Shown here piece by piece: positions 44,703 through 54,373 of a stretch of DNA of 64,000 nt. This stretch comes from Rhodothermales bacterium (GTDB lineage Bacteria; Bacteroidota; Rhodothermia; Rhodothermales; UBA10348), in NCBI GenBank assembly GCA_017643395.1, contig JAEPNP010000001.1:951806-1015805 (forward strand), written 5' to 3'. The notes under the pieces were generated by a model. The model saw only the letters and a program-made list of their open reading frames with translations, did not search any database and had not been told where the DNA came from. The number at the start of each line of letters is the position of its first letter. Positions within the stretch are counted from its first letter, which is position 1. The position numbers and the translations under genes were made by a program.

Positions 44703-46223
44703 TCAGTTCCTGACGAGAACAATCTGACGCGAGCGGCGCCGCTGCCACCGCAGCAGGCCAAAAAGAATGACCAGCAGGACCGGCCCGAACATGGTGCCGT
44801 ACTTGATCCAGGGGCGCACGCCGTCGGAGACCGGGTCCAGATTGCGGGGAGCCACTGTCTTGGCCCTGATCGTGAGCAGGGCGTCGTCCTGGACCAGCCA
44901 GTCGACCATATTCAGCGCAAAACTGATGTTGCCCTGGTTCGCGCCCACAACGCGTTCGTTGACAAAGTCGCCGTCACCAACCAGAACCAGGCGGGTCGGC
45001 TCGCTGACCAGGCCGTTCGTGTAGGCACTCGGGAATGAGCCGGTATACGCAGCCCCCAGGACAAACGGGCCGTCATCCATAGGTATCTGCTGACCCGTGG
45101 GCTGGATCATGAAGAAGCCCTGCTGGCGCGCGCTGTTCGGAGAGCTGTAAATCAGATCTTCACGCTGCACACCCTCGGGCAGGGCGAGCGACGTGTCCAC
45201 CTCCGATACGTAGTAGAACATCATGTCCCTCAGCCGAGACACCATCATGTTGTCATCGCTGAAGGCCGTCGCGATGGGAAAGAACGGGTACTCAATCTGC
45301 TGGGCAATATTGAAGAAGCCCTGCTGACGCTGGACCGTGACCGGGGAGCTTTGCCGGTCCATGATCAGGTTCTCCTGAAGACCCATGCCGTATGTGGCCA
45401 GAAGGCCCTCCAGATTCACCGACAGGCTGGTCGCCTGCCCCGCCTGCAGATCGGCATCCACCCGGTTCAGCAGGAATGCGGCGCGACCGCCCTGCATGAT
45501 GTAGGCGTCAATGGCCTGAAGCTCGTCGTCGTTCAGGCTGTCGGCGGGCGCCGCCACAATCAATGCGGCGGGCGATGCGCTCAGTGCCCCACCGCGCGCC
45601 GAAACGGTTGTGACCTCGTAGTTGCGCTGCAGGCCCTGCTGCAGGTTCTGCATGTCCGTGGCAGGGGCCGGCTCACCGTGGCCTGTCAGGAACCCGATCT
45701 GCGGCTGGCTCTCGCGCGTGAGGCGACGGAGCGCCCCTGTGATGTCGTACTCCAGCGTGGACAGGTCCTGGACGACCGGGATGGTCTCTCTCTCGCCGCC
45801 GTACTCGATGGCCACACCCATGTAGGCGTTCTTGAACTGCACGTTGTCGGCCTCGATCACCTGGATCTGTACCGGAGGGATGCCCAGGCGCTGTGCATCC
45901 TGGCGCAGGTCCTCCTCATCCGCAGGGTCTACGAATCGGTACTGAAAGTTCTGTCCACCGTACGCGCGATAGTCGTCCAGCTTGTCCTTGAGGAAGCGCC
46001 GGTTGGTGCCGTATGGAGCCGGCAGGTTGGCCGTGAAGAACGCCGTGACGGTAGCCGGGTCCTCGAGGTCTTCCACCAGATCGATCGAAGCCTCGGAGAG
46101 CGAATAGACGTCGTCGTCGGTCAGATCCAGACGGCCGAAGAGATTGAGCCCGATCAGGTTCACCACAACCAGTATGGCGCCGACCAGGAGGATCGTGGAG
46201 CGGGAAGTCCAGTCTCGTTTCAT
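44703..46223 (-). CDS. GldG-like ABC transporter auxiliary protein
   Basis: A 506-residue protein with an N-terminal membrane helix (TILLVGAILVVVNLIGLNLFG), a large extracytoplasmic region and a C-terminal membrane helix (TMFGPVLLVILFGLLRWQRRR). Internal features are VTAFFTANLPAPYGTNRRFLKDKLDDYRAYG, QIGFLTGHGEP and DAYIMQGGRAAFLLNRVD, characteristic of GldG/DUF7088-type proteins. In Flavobacterium, GldG forms an ABC complex with GldA and GldF needed for gliding. Many non-gliding relatives also carry it, so motility should not be assumed. It lies 11 bp after the permease gene. Confidence 0.87.
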   Translation of the reverse strand: MKRDWTSRSTILLVGAILVVVNLIGLNLFGRLDLTDDDVYSLSEASIDLVEDLEDPATVTAFFTANLPAPYGTNRRFLKDKLDDYRAYGGQNFQYRFVDPADEEDLRQDAQRLGIPPVQIQVIEADNVQFKNAYMGVAIEYGGERETIPVVQDLSTLEYDITGALRRLTRESQPQIGFLTGHGEPAPATDMQNLQQGLQRNYEVTTVSARGGALSASPAALIVAAPADSLNDDELQAIDAYIMQGGRAAFLLNRVDADLQAGQATSLSVNLEGLLATYGMGLQENLIMDRQSSPVTVQRQQGFFNIAQQIEYPFFPIATAFSDDNMMVSRLRDMMFYYVSEVDTSLALPEGVQREDLIYSSPNSARQQGFFMIQPTGQQIPMDDGPFVLGAAYTGSFPSAYTNGLVSEPTRLVLVGDGDFVNERVVGANQGNISFALNMVDWLVQDDALLTIRAKTVAPRNLDPVSDGVRPWIKYGTMFGPVLLVILFGLLRWQRRRSRQIVLVRN

Positions 46224-46234
46224 GGTCTATCGGG

Positions 46235-46942
46235 TTATTCGGGCCGTCGGGCCAAACTGTACATGGTCAACAGGCCTGCGAATGCGCTCATCGACAGGTA
46301 GTAGAGCACGTCGCGGGTGTCTACGACGCCGCGAAGCAGATTCTGGTAATGGAAGTCGGTGCCCAGGTATTGCACGATGCCCGACATCCAGGTGGGCACG
46401 AAGGCGGTCACCTTGTCCATCAGGAAAAGAATGAAAATGATGCCGAAGCCCAGGATGAAGGCGACGATCTGGTTTCGCGTCAGACTGGACGCCATGATCC
46501 CGATTGATGCGCAGGTCATGCCGAGCAGGAAGAGTCCCATATAGCCACCGAACGTGGCCCCGAAGTCCAGATCACCCAGGCCCGCAACAGCAATCACGTA
46601 GATCAGCGTCATGCCAACGGCGGTTGCCAGAAAGAGGGTGACGGCCATGAGTTTGCCGAGGATCACCTGCCAATCCTTAACCGGCATCGTCAGAAGGAGC
46701 TCCAGCGTTCCCGCCCGCCGTTCCTCGGCGAAGGTGGACATGGTGATGGCCGGGATGAAGAACAGGAAAATGAACGGCACGATGTCGAACACCGAACGGA
46801 GCGATGCCGTGTTCTCCAGAAACAGGTTGTTGGAAAAGAACCAGCCGGTCAGCAGCAGGAAGATGCTGAGCACCACGTAGGCGACCGGGCTGTCGAAGTA
46901 GCTGTGCAGCTCTTTCTTGGTAAGCGTCCAGGCTTCTCGCAT
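46235..46942 (-). CDS. GldF-like ABC transporter permease
   Basis: A 235-residue membrane protein with six hydrophobic segments, starting REAWTLTKKELHSYFDSPVAYVVLSIFLLLTG, as in ABC-2 type permeases of the GldF/NosY kind. TFAEERRAGTLELLLTMPVKDWQVILGKLMA is a conserved coupling motif of this class. It is encoded between the ATPase and GldG-like genes with gaps of 12 and 11 bp, giving a compact operon. Confidence 0.88.
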   Translation of the reverse strand: MREAWTLTKKELHSYFDSPVAYVVLSIFLLLTGWFFSNNLFLENTASLRSVFDIVPFIFLFFIPAITMSTFAEERRAGTLELLLTMPVKDWQVILGKLMAVTLFLATAVGMTLIYVIAVAGLGDLDFGATFGGYMGLFLLGMTCASIGIMASSLTRNQIVAFILGFGIIFILFLMDKVTAFVPTWMSGIVQYLGTDFHYQNLLRGVVDTRDVLYYLSMSAFAGLLTMYSLARRPE

Positions 46943-46954
46943 TTCAGTGAGGAT

Positions 46955-47878
46955 CTAGGCGGCGGTGAGCTGACGGAACACGTCTTCCAGATTGGCCTGG
47001 TCGCGATGGAGTTCGCTCAGAACCCAACCCTTCTCGACGGCCATGCGGAAGAGATCCGGTCGGATATCGTCCTTGCGGTCGCTGGTCACGGTGTAGAGCG
47101 TCTGACCAGCCGGATCGGTGCTCTGCTCGGTCACCCGGAAGTCGCCGGCCGATAGCGCGTCCAGCACCCCGTCACCCGTGTGCACGGCCAGCTGCACGCG
47201 CTGCCCGCCCGTGAAGCTGTCCTGCAGGTCTGTCGGCGTGCCGTCTGCGACCAGGCGCCCGCGATGGATGATCAGCACGCGATCACAGGACGCCTGTACC
47301 TCCGACAGGATGTGCGTCGAGAGAATGACCGTTTTTTCTCGGCCAATGGCCCGGATCAGCTCGCGAATCTCGACGATCTGGTTCGGGTCGAGTCCCGTGG
47401 TCGGCTCGTCGAGAATGAGGATTTCCGGGTCGTGGATCATGGCCTGAGCCAGACCTACGCGCTGCCGAAAACCCTTGGACAGGGTTTCGATGCGCTTCTG
47501 CAGGACCTCCGCCAGGCCGCAGACCTCGGCCATGTCAGCAATGCGGCCGGGCCTGCGGTTGGCCTCGATGCCTCGCATGGCCGCGACAAAGTCCAGGTAG
47601 TCGAACACCCGCATGTCCAGGTAGAGCGGGGTGTGCTCTGGTAGATACCCGATCTGACGGCGCACCTCCAGAGGCTCAGAGCGCACGTCGCGCCCGCTCA
47701 CGCGAACCGTGCCCTCCGTGGGGGGCAGGTAGCACGTGATGACCTTCATCGTGGTCGTTTTTCCGGCACCGTTCGGCCCCAGAAATCCGAGCACCTCGCC
47801 GGACTGGACCTGGAATGATATGTCGTCTACCGCGCGCTCCGGTCCGTAGCGCTTGGTCAGACCCTGAACCTCGATCAT
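46955..47878 (-). CDS. GldA-like ABC transporter ATP-binding protein
   Basis: A 307-residue ABC ATPase. Walker A GPNGAGKTT (34-42), signature LSKGFRQR (133-140), Walker B ILILDEPTTGLDP (153-165) and a later H-loop in ILSTHIL. The ~80-residue C-terminal extension after the ATPase core is usual for GldA-like subunits. First gene of the gldA-gldF-gldG-DUF4340 operon. No clear -7 TAnnTTTG element was found in the 160 bp upstream. Confidence 0.9.
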   Translation of the reverse strand: MIEVQGLTKRYGPERAVDDISFQVQSGEVLGFLGPNGAGKTTTMKVITCYLPPTEGTVRVSGRDVRSEPLEVRRQIGYLPEHTPLYLDMRVFDYLDFVAAMRGIEANRRPGRIADMAEVCGLAEVLQKRIETLSKGFRQRVGLAQAMIHDPEILILDEPTTGLDPNQIVEIRELIRAIGREKTVILSTHILSEVQASCDRVLIIHRGRLVADGTPTDLQDSFTGGQRVQLAVHTGDGVLDALSAGDFRVTEQSTDPAGQTLYTVTSDRKDDIRPDLFRMAVEKGWVLSELHRDQANLEDVFRQLTAA

Positions 47879-48037
47879 CGTCCTCTTGCCAATGTGGTTG
47901 AGCGACTCCGCAGGCTGTCGATAGGCCTTTCGGGGCGCGCCCTTTTTGGCAATCGGAACGCCTTTGTTCCGGTCTTAAAGGGGTTTTTACGTGAGGGCCC
48001 AGTTGGCGCAGCGTGCGGCCGCGCCTGGTGCAGTCAC

Positions 48038-48298
48038 TCAGGCTTGCCCGTCCGGAAGCCGGAAGGGAGAGCGGTCGGCAGCCAGCAGGCCGGGCCGTGC
48101 TGGAGGACGTGCTGCATGGTCCTCGAGATGGCGTCGAATGGGGTCGTGCGTGAGCGCGGCAGCCAGTGCCTCACAGGCCAGGTGCAGGATCTCCCGGGCT
48201 TCGTAGTCCTGGACCAGTTCGGCCGCTACGGTTTGACGTGCCGAAGTGGGAAGTTCACCGGCCAGATACGCGGCCAGCGTGTACTCGTCGAGTTTCAT
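48038..48298 (-). CDS. Small hypothetical protein
   Basis: An 86-residue soluble protein (MKLDEYTLAAYLAGELPTSARQTVAAELVQDYEAREILHL and a Pro/Arg-rich C-terminus). The first 45 residues resemble the helical start of anti-sigma factors (a DxxLAAYLxGELP pattern with AELVxD), but no zinc ligands or membrane segment follow. It could be a truncated or cytoplasmic relative. It lies upstream of gldA on the same strand with a 159-bp gap. Confidence 0.55.
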   Translation of the reverse strand: MKLDEYTLAAYLAGELPTSARQTVAAELVQDYEAREILHLACEALAAALTHDPIRRHLEDHAARPPARPGLLAADRSPFRLPDGQA

Positions 48299-48397
48299 CG
48301 AGAGGCGGGTCTTGAGTGGAAGCAACCTTCCGCGTATCGGACCCGCAGCGTGCAATCTTAAGTCGTGACGGCGGCGCGCCGTCGACCCGGGCCGAGT

Positions 48398-49093
48398 TCA
48401 GTCGAGCGAGCGCACATACCCGTTCACGCCCAGACCCTCCAGTCGGGCCTGCCATCCCTCTGCTTCCCCGCGCTCCCGGAACCGGCCGTAGAGCACGCGA
48501 TGGATGGTAGTGCCGTTCACTGTCGACGTCTGCACCCAGGCGGCCTCAAAGCCCGACGCCAGCCGCTCGGCCGTGCCCCGGTCTGAATAGGAGCCCAGTT
48601 GCACGACAAACTGCCCGGCCGTCTGCGCCGCACTGGCGGGCGATGGGCTGGGAGCCGTGGTCGCTTTCTGCACATCGGAACGGTCGTTCGATGGGTTCGC
48701 GTGGGCCACGCGGGCGGGCGATCGTTCCGGTGCCGGATTTCCGGAAGTGCTTCCAGTTGAGTTCCAGTGCTTCGCGGACACCCGGCCCTCCCCCTCGGGG
48801 TCGAGCCCCAGCCTGCGCATGGCTGCGGAGGAGGCGATGAGCTGAGCCGGCCCCAGGAGCGCACCACGGTCGTTGATGGTGACCATTACGGAGCGACCGT
48901 TGGCAGCTACCAACTCAAGTCGCGTCCCCAGCGGAAGGGTCGGATGTGCGGCGGTCAGCCCGTTCGGGTTGTAGACATCGCCGCTGGCAGTTTTTCGACC
49001 CGCCATATGGTCCGGGTAGCCAACCACGGTGTGGGATTGTCCCACGACGGGAGCTGCCAGGAAAAGCCCGATTGCCAGAAAGAGAGGTCGCAT
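48398..49093 (-). CDS. rlpA: RlpA-like protein with SPOR domain
   Basis: A 231-residue exported protein. Signal peptide MRPLFLAIGLFLAAPVVGQ; a double-psi beta-barrel domain with GRKTASGDVYNPNGLTAAHPTLPLGTRLEL and VTINDRGALLG, in which the Asp and His of RlpA lytic transglycosylases are present; a Ser/Pro linker; and a SPOR domain from about 158 (QFVVQLGSYSDRGTAERLASGF). RlpA proteins cut glycan strands stripped of peptides and localise to septa through SPOR. A further Met four codons upstream is possible. Confidence 0.85.
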   Translation of the reverse strand: MRPLFLAIGLFLAAPVVGQSHTVVGYPDHMAGRKTASGDVYNPNGLTAAHPTLPLGTRLELVAANGRSVMVTINDRGALLGPAQLIASSAAMRRLGLDPEGEGRVSAKHWNSTGSTSGNPAPERSPARVAHANPSNDRSDVQKATTAPSPSPASAAQTAGQFVVQLGSYSDRGTAERLASGFEAAWVQTSTVNGTTIHRVLYGRFRERGEAEGWQARLEGLGVNGYVRSLD

Positions 49094-49156
49094 GCCCGTC
49101 GGCAAATCAAAAGGTGTTCCCTTTTGGTATCGGCTTCTCCGCCGCCCGGAATAGTT

Positions 49157-50113
49157 CTACTCGAAGCTGGGCGTGTAGGTGCGAGGCAAGGTCATATCGG
49201 CCAGAATGACCACGTCTGCAAGCCCGTCGTGCTCATCTGGGTCGTACAGAGACACATCCAGAAGAGGCTCTACAACGATCGAGAGGATGCGAACGCCCGG
49301 CCGGTACCTGGTCAAATGCTCTGCAATCCCGGTGCCATTTGCCACGTGAAAGCTGCCTGCCGCATGCACCACCCGGGCATCCGGCTGCTGCAGGAGGTGC
49401 TCGGCGATCGAGAACGCCATCGTCGCGTCCCAAAGTGACTGCGCCGACAGCATGGAGGCCAGGGCGTCGTGGCCACTCCCGGTGGTGTCGCTGGAGACCA
49501 TATCGCCCATGAGTCCATCAAACTCCGCCTTGTACGCGTCGGAGGCGGCGGCAAAGGGCAGGGGTGCAAGCCACGCGCGGGCCGCTTCCGAAAGCGCGTC
49601 CAGGGCTTCCGGTCCTTCACGGTTGACCAGATTTACGTATCGGCGCGGCGCGTTTGCCGCCAGCACAGGGGCACCCGCCAGACGGGCCGCCTCGACCAGT
49701 GGACGGTAGTCCGACTCGTAGTTGCCCCAGGGCCGACTGGCGGACCGGAAATGGCGCTCCGTGATCAGATCCTTCAGGTACTCGTCAACGACGTGCTGAA
49801 CGTCTCGCGAAAACATCTCCAGGGAGAGCACACCCGGCCGAACCGAGTCAGCCAGCACCTCGCGCAGCACGGCCAGCTCGATGTGGTGCGCCACCGGATC
49901 ATTGTGCTGCTCACCGACCAGCACCACATTTGCCTCCATGATCAGCTCCCGCAGGTCCGACCACGCAAGAACCACCCCTCCTGCTCCATAGAGCCGATAG
50001 TGTTCCTCCGATACCGAAATGGAGGTTGAATCGCTATCCTGCGCCCGCAGTTCTGGCGCCAGCAGTGCGAGCGGTAGCGCCAGCAGAAGAATCCGGAGCC
50101 TGCGCAAACTCAC
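49157..50113 (-). CDS. ChaN family protein, putative heme-binding lipoprotein type
   Basis: A 318-residue exported protein: signal peptide MSLRRLRILLLALPLALLAPELRAQ, then the ChaN domain with ANVVLVGEQHNDPVAHHIELAVLREV (about 60-85), VLSLEMFSRDVQ and RVVHAAGSFHVANGTGIAEHL. ChaN-like proteins bind heme in Campylobacter and have been linked to iron uptake; the His residues of VGEQHND and AGSFH are conserved. There is no lipobox Cys here. The GTG start overlaps the helicase stop (GTGA), so it is the distal gene of that unit. Confidence 0.82.
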   Translation of the reverse strand: MSLRRLRILLLALPLALLAPELRAQDSDSTSISVSEEHYRLYGAGGVVLAWSDLRELIMEANVVLVGEQHNDPVAHHIELAVLREVLADSVRPGVLSLEMFSRDVQHVVDEYLKDLITERHFRSASRPWGNYESDYRPLVEAARLAGAPVLAANAPRRYVNLVNREGPEALDALSEAARAWLAPLPFAAASDAYKAEFDGLMGDMVSSDTTGSGHDALASMLSAQSLWDATMAFSIAEHLLQQPDARVVHAAGSFHVANGTGIAEHLTRYRPGVRILSIVVEPLLDVSLYDPDEHDGLADVVILADMTLPRTYTPSFE

Positions 50114-51609
50114 CGGCGCCGTCCACGGCCACGGCCGCGGCCCCGACCGCCGCCGCCCCCCTTGGGCTGCGCCTTTTCGCGTTCGGCTTCGTGGTCCGCC
50201 TCTTCCTCTGCGCCGTGCAGATTCTCGTGGTACAGGTCATCGATGAGCATGGCCAGTAGCTCGGGCTCCTCCTGCGCCAGTTCTTCCACCATGGGCACAA
50301 AGCGGCCCAGGCGCTCGCGGTTCATGTTCGTCTTGTCCCGGTAGCGGCTCTCCAGGAGCACGGTCATGCGCTCGCTCACCCGAGCCTGCACATCCTCATC
50401 GGTGGGCACTTCTTTGCGTTCCACTTCGATCCCGTATTTGTGGCAGGTGCGTTTGAGGTTGGCTTCCGTGTCAATGGTAGCCAGCACGATTGCGCTGCCG
50501 GTCTTCCCGGCACGAGCGGTCCGCCCTGCCCGGTGGATGTAGTATTCCTGATCCTGGGGCACGTCGTACATGAAGACGTGGCTCAGGTCAGAAATGTCGA
50601 TTCCGCGGGCCGCGACGTCCGTGGCCACCAGGAGCCGCAGATTGCCTTTGCGGATGCGGGCCATGATGCGTTCCCGGGCCTTCTGCGAAAGGTCCCCGGA
50701 GATGCTCGCGGCGTCGTAGCCGTAGTTCGCCAGGAACGTGCCCAGGTATTCCACCTCCCGCTTGGTATTGGCGAAAATGATCGCGCTTTCGGGGTTCTCC
50801 AGTTCGATGAGACGCTGCAGCGTGCGATCCTTCTGCATGGGATCCACCCGGTAGTAGGTGTGCTGAATGGCGTCGACTCCCACGCTGCCCGTCGACAGCG
50901 AGAGGAAGCCGGGATCGTCGAGGAAATCCCGAGCCAGAGCGCGCACCCGATAGGGCATCGTGGCACTGAACATGCACGACTGCCGCTTCTTGGGCAGATA
51001 GCGTCGCATTTCCCGCATGTCCGGCAAAAATCCCATCGAGAGCATCTCGTCGGCCTCATCAAGGACAAACATGCGGATGTTGTCCAGCTTGAGCGTGCCT
51101 CGTTGGATGTGGTCCAGTACGCGCCCGGGCGTTCCGACAACCACGTGGCGGCCTTCCTCCAGCGCGTCGAGCTGCGGGCCGTACCGAACGCCCCCGTAGA
51201 TAGACACCGCAGTCAGAGGCTGATCGCCGCGCATCTGCATGAAGGCATCGTAGATCTGTCGGGCGAGTTCGCGCGTCGGACTCAGTACCAGCGCCTGAGG
51301 CTGCTTCAGATCTGCCTCGAGCATGCGGAAGAGCGGCAGCAGGAAACCGCCGGTCTTGCCGGATCCGGTCTTCGACTGAACAATCATGTCCCGACCGTCC
51401 AGCAGATAGGGGATCGCCTTCTGCTGCACCGGCATCAGACTGGTCCAGCCGGCGGAGCGTACCGCTTCCTGTAGCGCTTCCGGGAGGCCTTCCACTGACG
51501 CCGCCGGAAGCGGCGGGTCCGGTTCTAGGAACTCGGAGGTCTGCTGTTCAACTTTGGCCTGCTCCCTGGCACGGGAGGTCAGGTCAATGGTCTTGGTAAA
51601 TCGACTCAA
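50110..51609 (-). CDS. DEAD-box RNA helicase
   Basis: A 499-residue ATP-dependent RNA helicase of the RhlE/CsdA type. Motif I SKTGSGKTGG (79-88), Ia PTRELARQ, II VLDEADEML, III FSATMPYRV, V ATDVAARGIDI and VI HRAGRTARAG are all present. After the core there is a C-terminal extension ending in a Gly/Arg-rich tail (GGGGGRGRGRGRGRRR) suited to RNA binding. It probably acts in ribosome assembly or RNA turnover. It follows fabG by about 20 bp, an unusual position at the end of a fatty-acid cluster. Confidence 0.92.
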   Translation of the reverse strand: MSRFTKTIDLTSRAREQAKVEQQTSEFLEPDPPLPAASVEGLPEALQEAVRSAGWTSLMPVQQKAIPYLLDGRDMIVQSKTGSGKTGGFLLPLFRMLEADLKQPQALVLSPTRELARQIYDAFMQMRGDQPLTAVSIYGGVRYGPQLDALEEGRHVVVGTPGRVLDHIQRGTLKLDNIRMFVLDEADEMLSMGFLPDMREMRRYLPKKRQSCMFSATMPYRVRALARDFLDDPGFLSLSTGSVGVDAIQHTYYRVDPMQKDRTLQRLIELENPESAIIFANTKREVEYLGTFLANYGYDAASISGDLSQKARERIMARIRKGNLRLLVATDVAARGIDISDLSHVFMYDVPQDQEYYIHRAGRTARAGKTGSAIVLATIDTEANLKRTCHKYGIEVERKEVPTDEDVQARVSERMTVLLESRYRDKTNMNRERLGRFVPMVEELAQEEPELLAMLIDDLYHENLHGAEEEADHEAEREKAQPKGGGGGRGRGRGRGRRR

Positions 51610-51629
51610 CGCAATTCAGGATTGTCGGC

Positions 51630-52379
51630 CTACATGGCCAATCCGCCGTCCACGTGCAATACGTGGCCGGTGATATAGGTGGCGGCGCCTGATGCCAGGA
51701 ATAGCACGGCGCCGGCAATGTCTTCGGGCGATGCGGGGCGGCCAAGAGGAACGGCACCGAGCATGGCATCCTGGGCGGCTTCCGACAACGAAGCCGTCAT
51801 GTCGGTAGCCACGTAACCCGGCGCGACGACATTGACGGTCACACCGCGGCCGCCGAGCTCTTTGGCCAGGCTCTTGGAGAAGCCGATGATCCCGGCCTTG
51901 GAGGCGGCATAGTTGGTCTGGCCCGGGTTGCCCATGACGCCCACGACCGAAGACAGGTTGATGATTGCGCCGGCGCGTCGCTTCATGAAAGGGCGATACG
52001 CCGCCTTGCAGAAGTTGAATACACTCTTCAGGTTGGTATTGATGACCATGTTCCAGTCATCGTCCCCCATGCGCAGCATCAGCCCGTCCCGGGTCACCCC
52101 CGCGTTGTTGACGAGCACGTCCAGCGAGCCCCACGTGTCAGTAACCAGCTTGACGGCCTCCGCTGCGGCATCGGCGTCTGCGGCATCGCCCTGGTGAAAG
52201 AGCACCTCGACGCCCTCCGCCTCCAGCTCGCTTTTGAGGGCCTCGGCCTCATCGGCGGAAGAGCGGAACGTGAATGCCACCCTGGCTCCGGCGCCCGCCA
52301 GCGCCTTGACGATGGCTCGGCCGATCCCGCGCGTGCCTCCGGTAACGAGAGCGTTCTTTCCGGTAAGGTCCAGATTCAT
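51630..52379 (-). CDS. fabG: 3-oxoacyl-ACP reductase FabG
   Basis: A 249-residue short-chain dehydrogenase reducing 3-oxoacyl-ACP with NADPH in fatty acid elongation. NADP loop TGGTRGIG (13-20), NNAG (91-94), and the triad Ser144, Tyr157 and Lys161 (SSVVGVMGNPGQTNYAASK). The ATG overlaps the fabD stop (ATGA). In many bacteria acpP and fabF follow; here a DEAD-box helicase follows instead. Confidence 0.96.
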   Translation of the reverse strand: MNLDLTGKNALVTGGTRGIGRAIVKALAGAGARVAFTFRSSADEAEALKSELEAEGVEVLFHQGDAADADAAAEAVKLVTDTWGSLDVLVNNAGVTRDGLMLRMGDDDWNMVINTNLKSVFNFCKAAYRPFMKRRAGAIINLSSVVGVMGNPGQTNYAASKAGIIGFSKSLAKELGGRGVTVNVVAPGYVATDMTASLSEAAQDAMLGAVPLGRPASPEDIAGAVLFLASGAATYITGHVLHVDGGLAM

Positions 52380-53317
52380 GATTCGACCGTGTAGCTGGCT
52401 ATATCCTGGGAGGTACCGAGTGCGATGGTGGTCGCGTCCCGACCGAGGGTGCGCTTGACCAGGCCGCTCAGCACCCGTCCGGCGCCTACTTCAACAAATG
52501 TCTGCGTGCCGTCCTTCTGCATGCGATTCAGGGTCTGTGACCACCGAACCGGGGCCATGAGCTGCTCGAGCAACCGCCGGCGTATCGCTTCCGGATCTGT
52601 TTCGGGCTGTGCGTTGACGTTCAGGTACACCGGGCACGAGGGCACACTGATGCTCACGCCCTCGAGGGCGGCCGCCAAGCCGTCCCGGGCATGCTCCATA
52701 AGCGGCGAGTGGAAGGCTCCGCTGACCGGCAGCGGGATCACACGACGTGCACCACGCTCGGTGGCCTGTTCCATGGCGGCAGCTACGGCCTGCTCAGAGC
52801 CGGAAATCACGACCTGACCCGGCGAATTGAAGTTTGCCGGCTGCACCACGCCGTCAACGGCTTCACATGCGGCTTCGACGTCCGCGTCATCCATGCCGAT
52901 GATGGCGGCCATGGTGCCGGGGCTTTTCTGCCCGGCCTCCGCCATGAGTCGACCACGTTCGCGTACCAGAAGCAGGCCGTCCTCGAAGGACAGCGCTCCC
53001 GCCGCGGCCAGGGCCGAGTATTCCCCCAGACTGTGCCCTGCGGTCATGTCGAAGGGCAGGCCCATGTCCTTCAGCACGGCCATGACGGCCATGGAGTGGG
53101 CGTACAGGGCGGGCTGCGTGTTGTCGGTCTGTTTCAGGGCCTCGTTGTCCGCGGCCTCATCGCCTGAACCGAACATGACCTCCGTGAGACCGAAGCCGAG
53201 GGTGGCGTCCGCCCGTTCGAGGATGCCGCGGGCCGATTCGTGATCCTGGAACAGGTCCTGGCCCATGCCCACGTACTGGGATCCCTGGCCTGGAAAAAGC
53301 AGTGCGGTGGTAGCCAT
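52376..53317 (-). CDS. fabD: Malonyl-CoA:ACP transacylase FabD
   Basis: A 313-residue acyltransferase loading malonyl groups on acyl carrier protein. FPGQGSQYVGMG (8-19), the nucleophile Ser96 in AGHSLGEYSA, and the catalytic His in SGAFHSPLM are present. The ATG at 53317 overlaps the fabH stop; an upstream in-frame extension lies inside fabH and is ignored. Length is standard. Confidence 0.96.
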   Translation of the reverse strand: MATTALLFPGQGSQYVGMGQDLFQDHESARGILERADATLGFGLTEVMFGSGDEAADNEALKQTDNTQPALYAHSMAVMAVLKDMGLPFDMTAGHSLGEYSALAAAGALSFEDGLLLVRERGRLMAEAGQKSPGTMAAIIGMDDADVEAACEAVDGVVQPANFNSPGQVVISGSEQAVAAAMEQATERGARRVIPLPVSGAFHSPLMEHARDGLAAALEGVSISVPSCPVYLNVNAQPETDPEAIRRRLLEQLMAPVRWSQTLNRMQKDGTQTFVEVGAGRVLSGLVKRTLGRDATTIALGTSQDIASYTVES

Positions 53318-54318
53318 CAGGCGGCCTCCTCCGTGTCGTAGGCCCACTTCAGGTAGGCGGCGCCCCAGGTAAATCCGCCACCGAAGGCTGCCAGCACGAT
53401 GTTGTCCCCCTTGCGGAGATCCGCCTCCCAGTCTGCCAGGCACAGCGGGATCGTGGCCGCAGTCGTATTGCCGTAACGCTCGATGTTCAGCATGACCTTG
53501 TCGGTCGTGATCCCCATGCGGCGTGCCGTAGCATCAATGATGCGCAGGTTTGCCTGGTGGGGCACCAGGTAGCGCACGTCTTCGCCGGTCAGCCCGTTGC
53601 GCTCCATGATCTCCGCGGCCACATCGGCCATGCCCGTCACGGCATACTTGAAGACCGAGCGCCCTTCCTGGGTGATGTAGTGCATGCGGGCATCAATCGT
53701 CTCATGCGTCGGGGGGTGCAGACTGCCGCCGCCCTTCATGCAGAGCATGTCCCAGTTGGACCCGTCTGTACGTTCGATGGAGTCTATGATGCCGAGGCCA
53801 TCCTCGGCAGGCTCCAACAAGACGGCGCCCGCCCCGTCACCGAAGAGCACGCAGGTGGTGCGATCGGTCCAGTCGAGAATGGAAGTCATCTTGTCGGCTC
53901 CGATGACGAGCACCTTCTTGTGCCTCCCGGATTCGATGAACTTGGCGCCGGTAGACAGACCAAACAGGAAACCGCTGCATGCGGCGGACAGGTCGAAGCC
54001 CCACGCATTGGTGGCACCGATTTCTGCCTGCACCAGCGCCGCGGTTGCCGGGAAGAACATGTCCGGGGTGACTGTGCCGACGATGATTGCGTCGACCTCC
54101 TCAGCGGTGACGCCGGCTTTTCGAAGCACGTCTTCCGCGGCCCGAGCTGCCATATAGGAAGTGGCCTTGTCGGGATCCTTGAGGATGCGACGCTCTCGGA
54201 TGCCGGTCCGGGTTCGGATCCATTCATCCGACGTATCGACCAGCTTCTCCAGGTCCGCGTTGGTCAGTTTGTCTTCAGGCAGGAAGTGACCAACCGCGGT
54301 GATTGCTGCGTGCGGCAT
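53317..54318 (-). CDS. fabH: Beta-ketoacyl-ACP synthase III FabH
   Basis: A 333-residue condensing enzyme starting fatty acid synthesis. The active Cys is 114 in [13 protein letters not shown], with His in [11 protein letters not shown] and Asn in [12 protein letters not shown]. It starts [24 protein letters not shown], a typical opening. The stop shares bases with the fabD ATG (TGATG). Gene order plsX-fabH-fabD-fabG is the classical one. Confidence 0.97.
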   Translation of the reverse strand: MPHAAITAVGHFLPEDKLTNADLEKLVDTSDEWIRTRTGIRERRILKDPDKATSYMAARAAEDVLRKAGVTAEEVDAIIVGTVTPDMFFPATAALVQAEIGATNAWGFDLSAACSGFLFGLSTGAKFIESGRHKKVLVIGADKMTSILDWTDRTTCVLFGDGAGAVLLEPAEDGLGIIDSIERTDGSNWDMLCMKGGGSLHPPTHETIDARMHYITQEGRSVFKYAVTGMADVAAEIMERNGLTGEDVRYLVPHQANLRIIDATARRMGITTDKVMLNIERYGNTTAATIPLCLADWEADLRKGDNIVLAAFGGGFTWGAAYLKWAYDTEEAA

Positions 54319-54373
54319 ACTTCAGGTGTTTGGTGGACCGACGAGGGGGGTCCGCCGGCGGGCTGCGCCGAAT

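Noticed and set aside
47934..47956. GGGCGCGCCC palindrome followed by T5 upstream of gldA
   Set aside because: A terminator was considered, but the palindrome has no loop and no plus-strand gene ends nearby.
52376..53443. Longer fabD start upstream of 53317
   Set aside because: It would run into fabH; the FabD family begins at the chosen [14 protein letters not shown].
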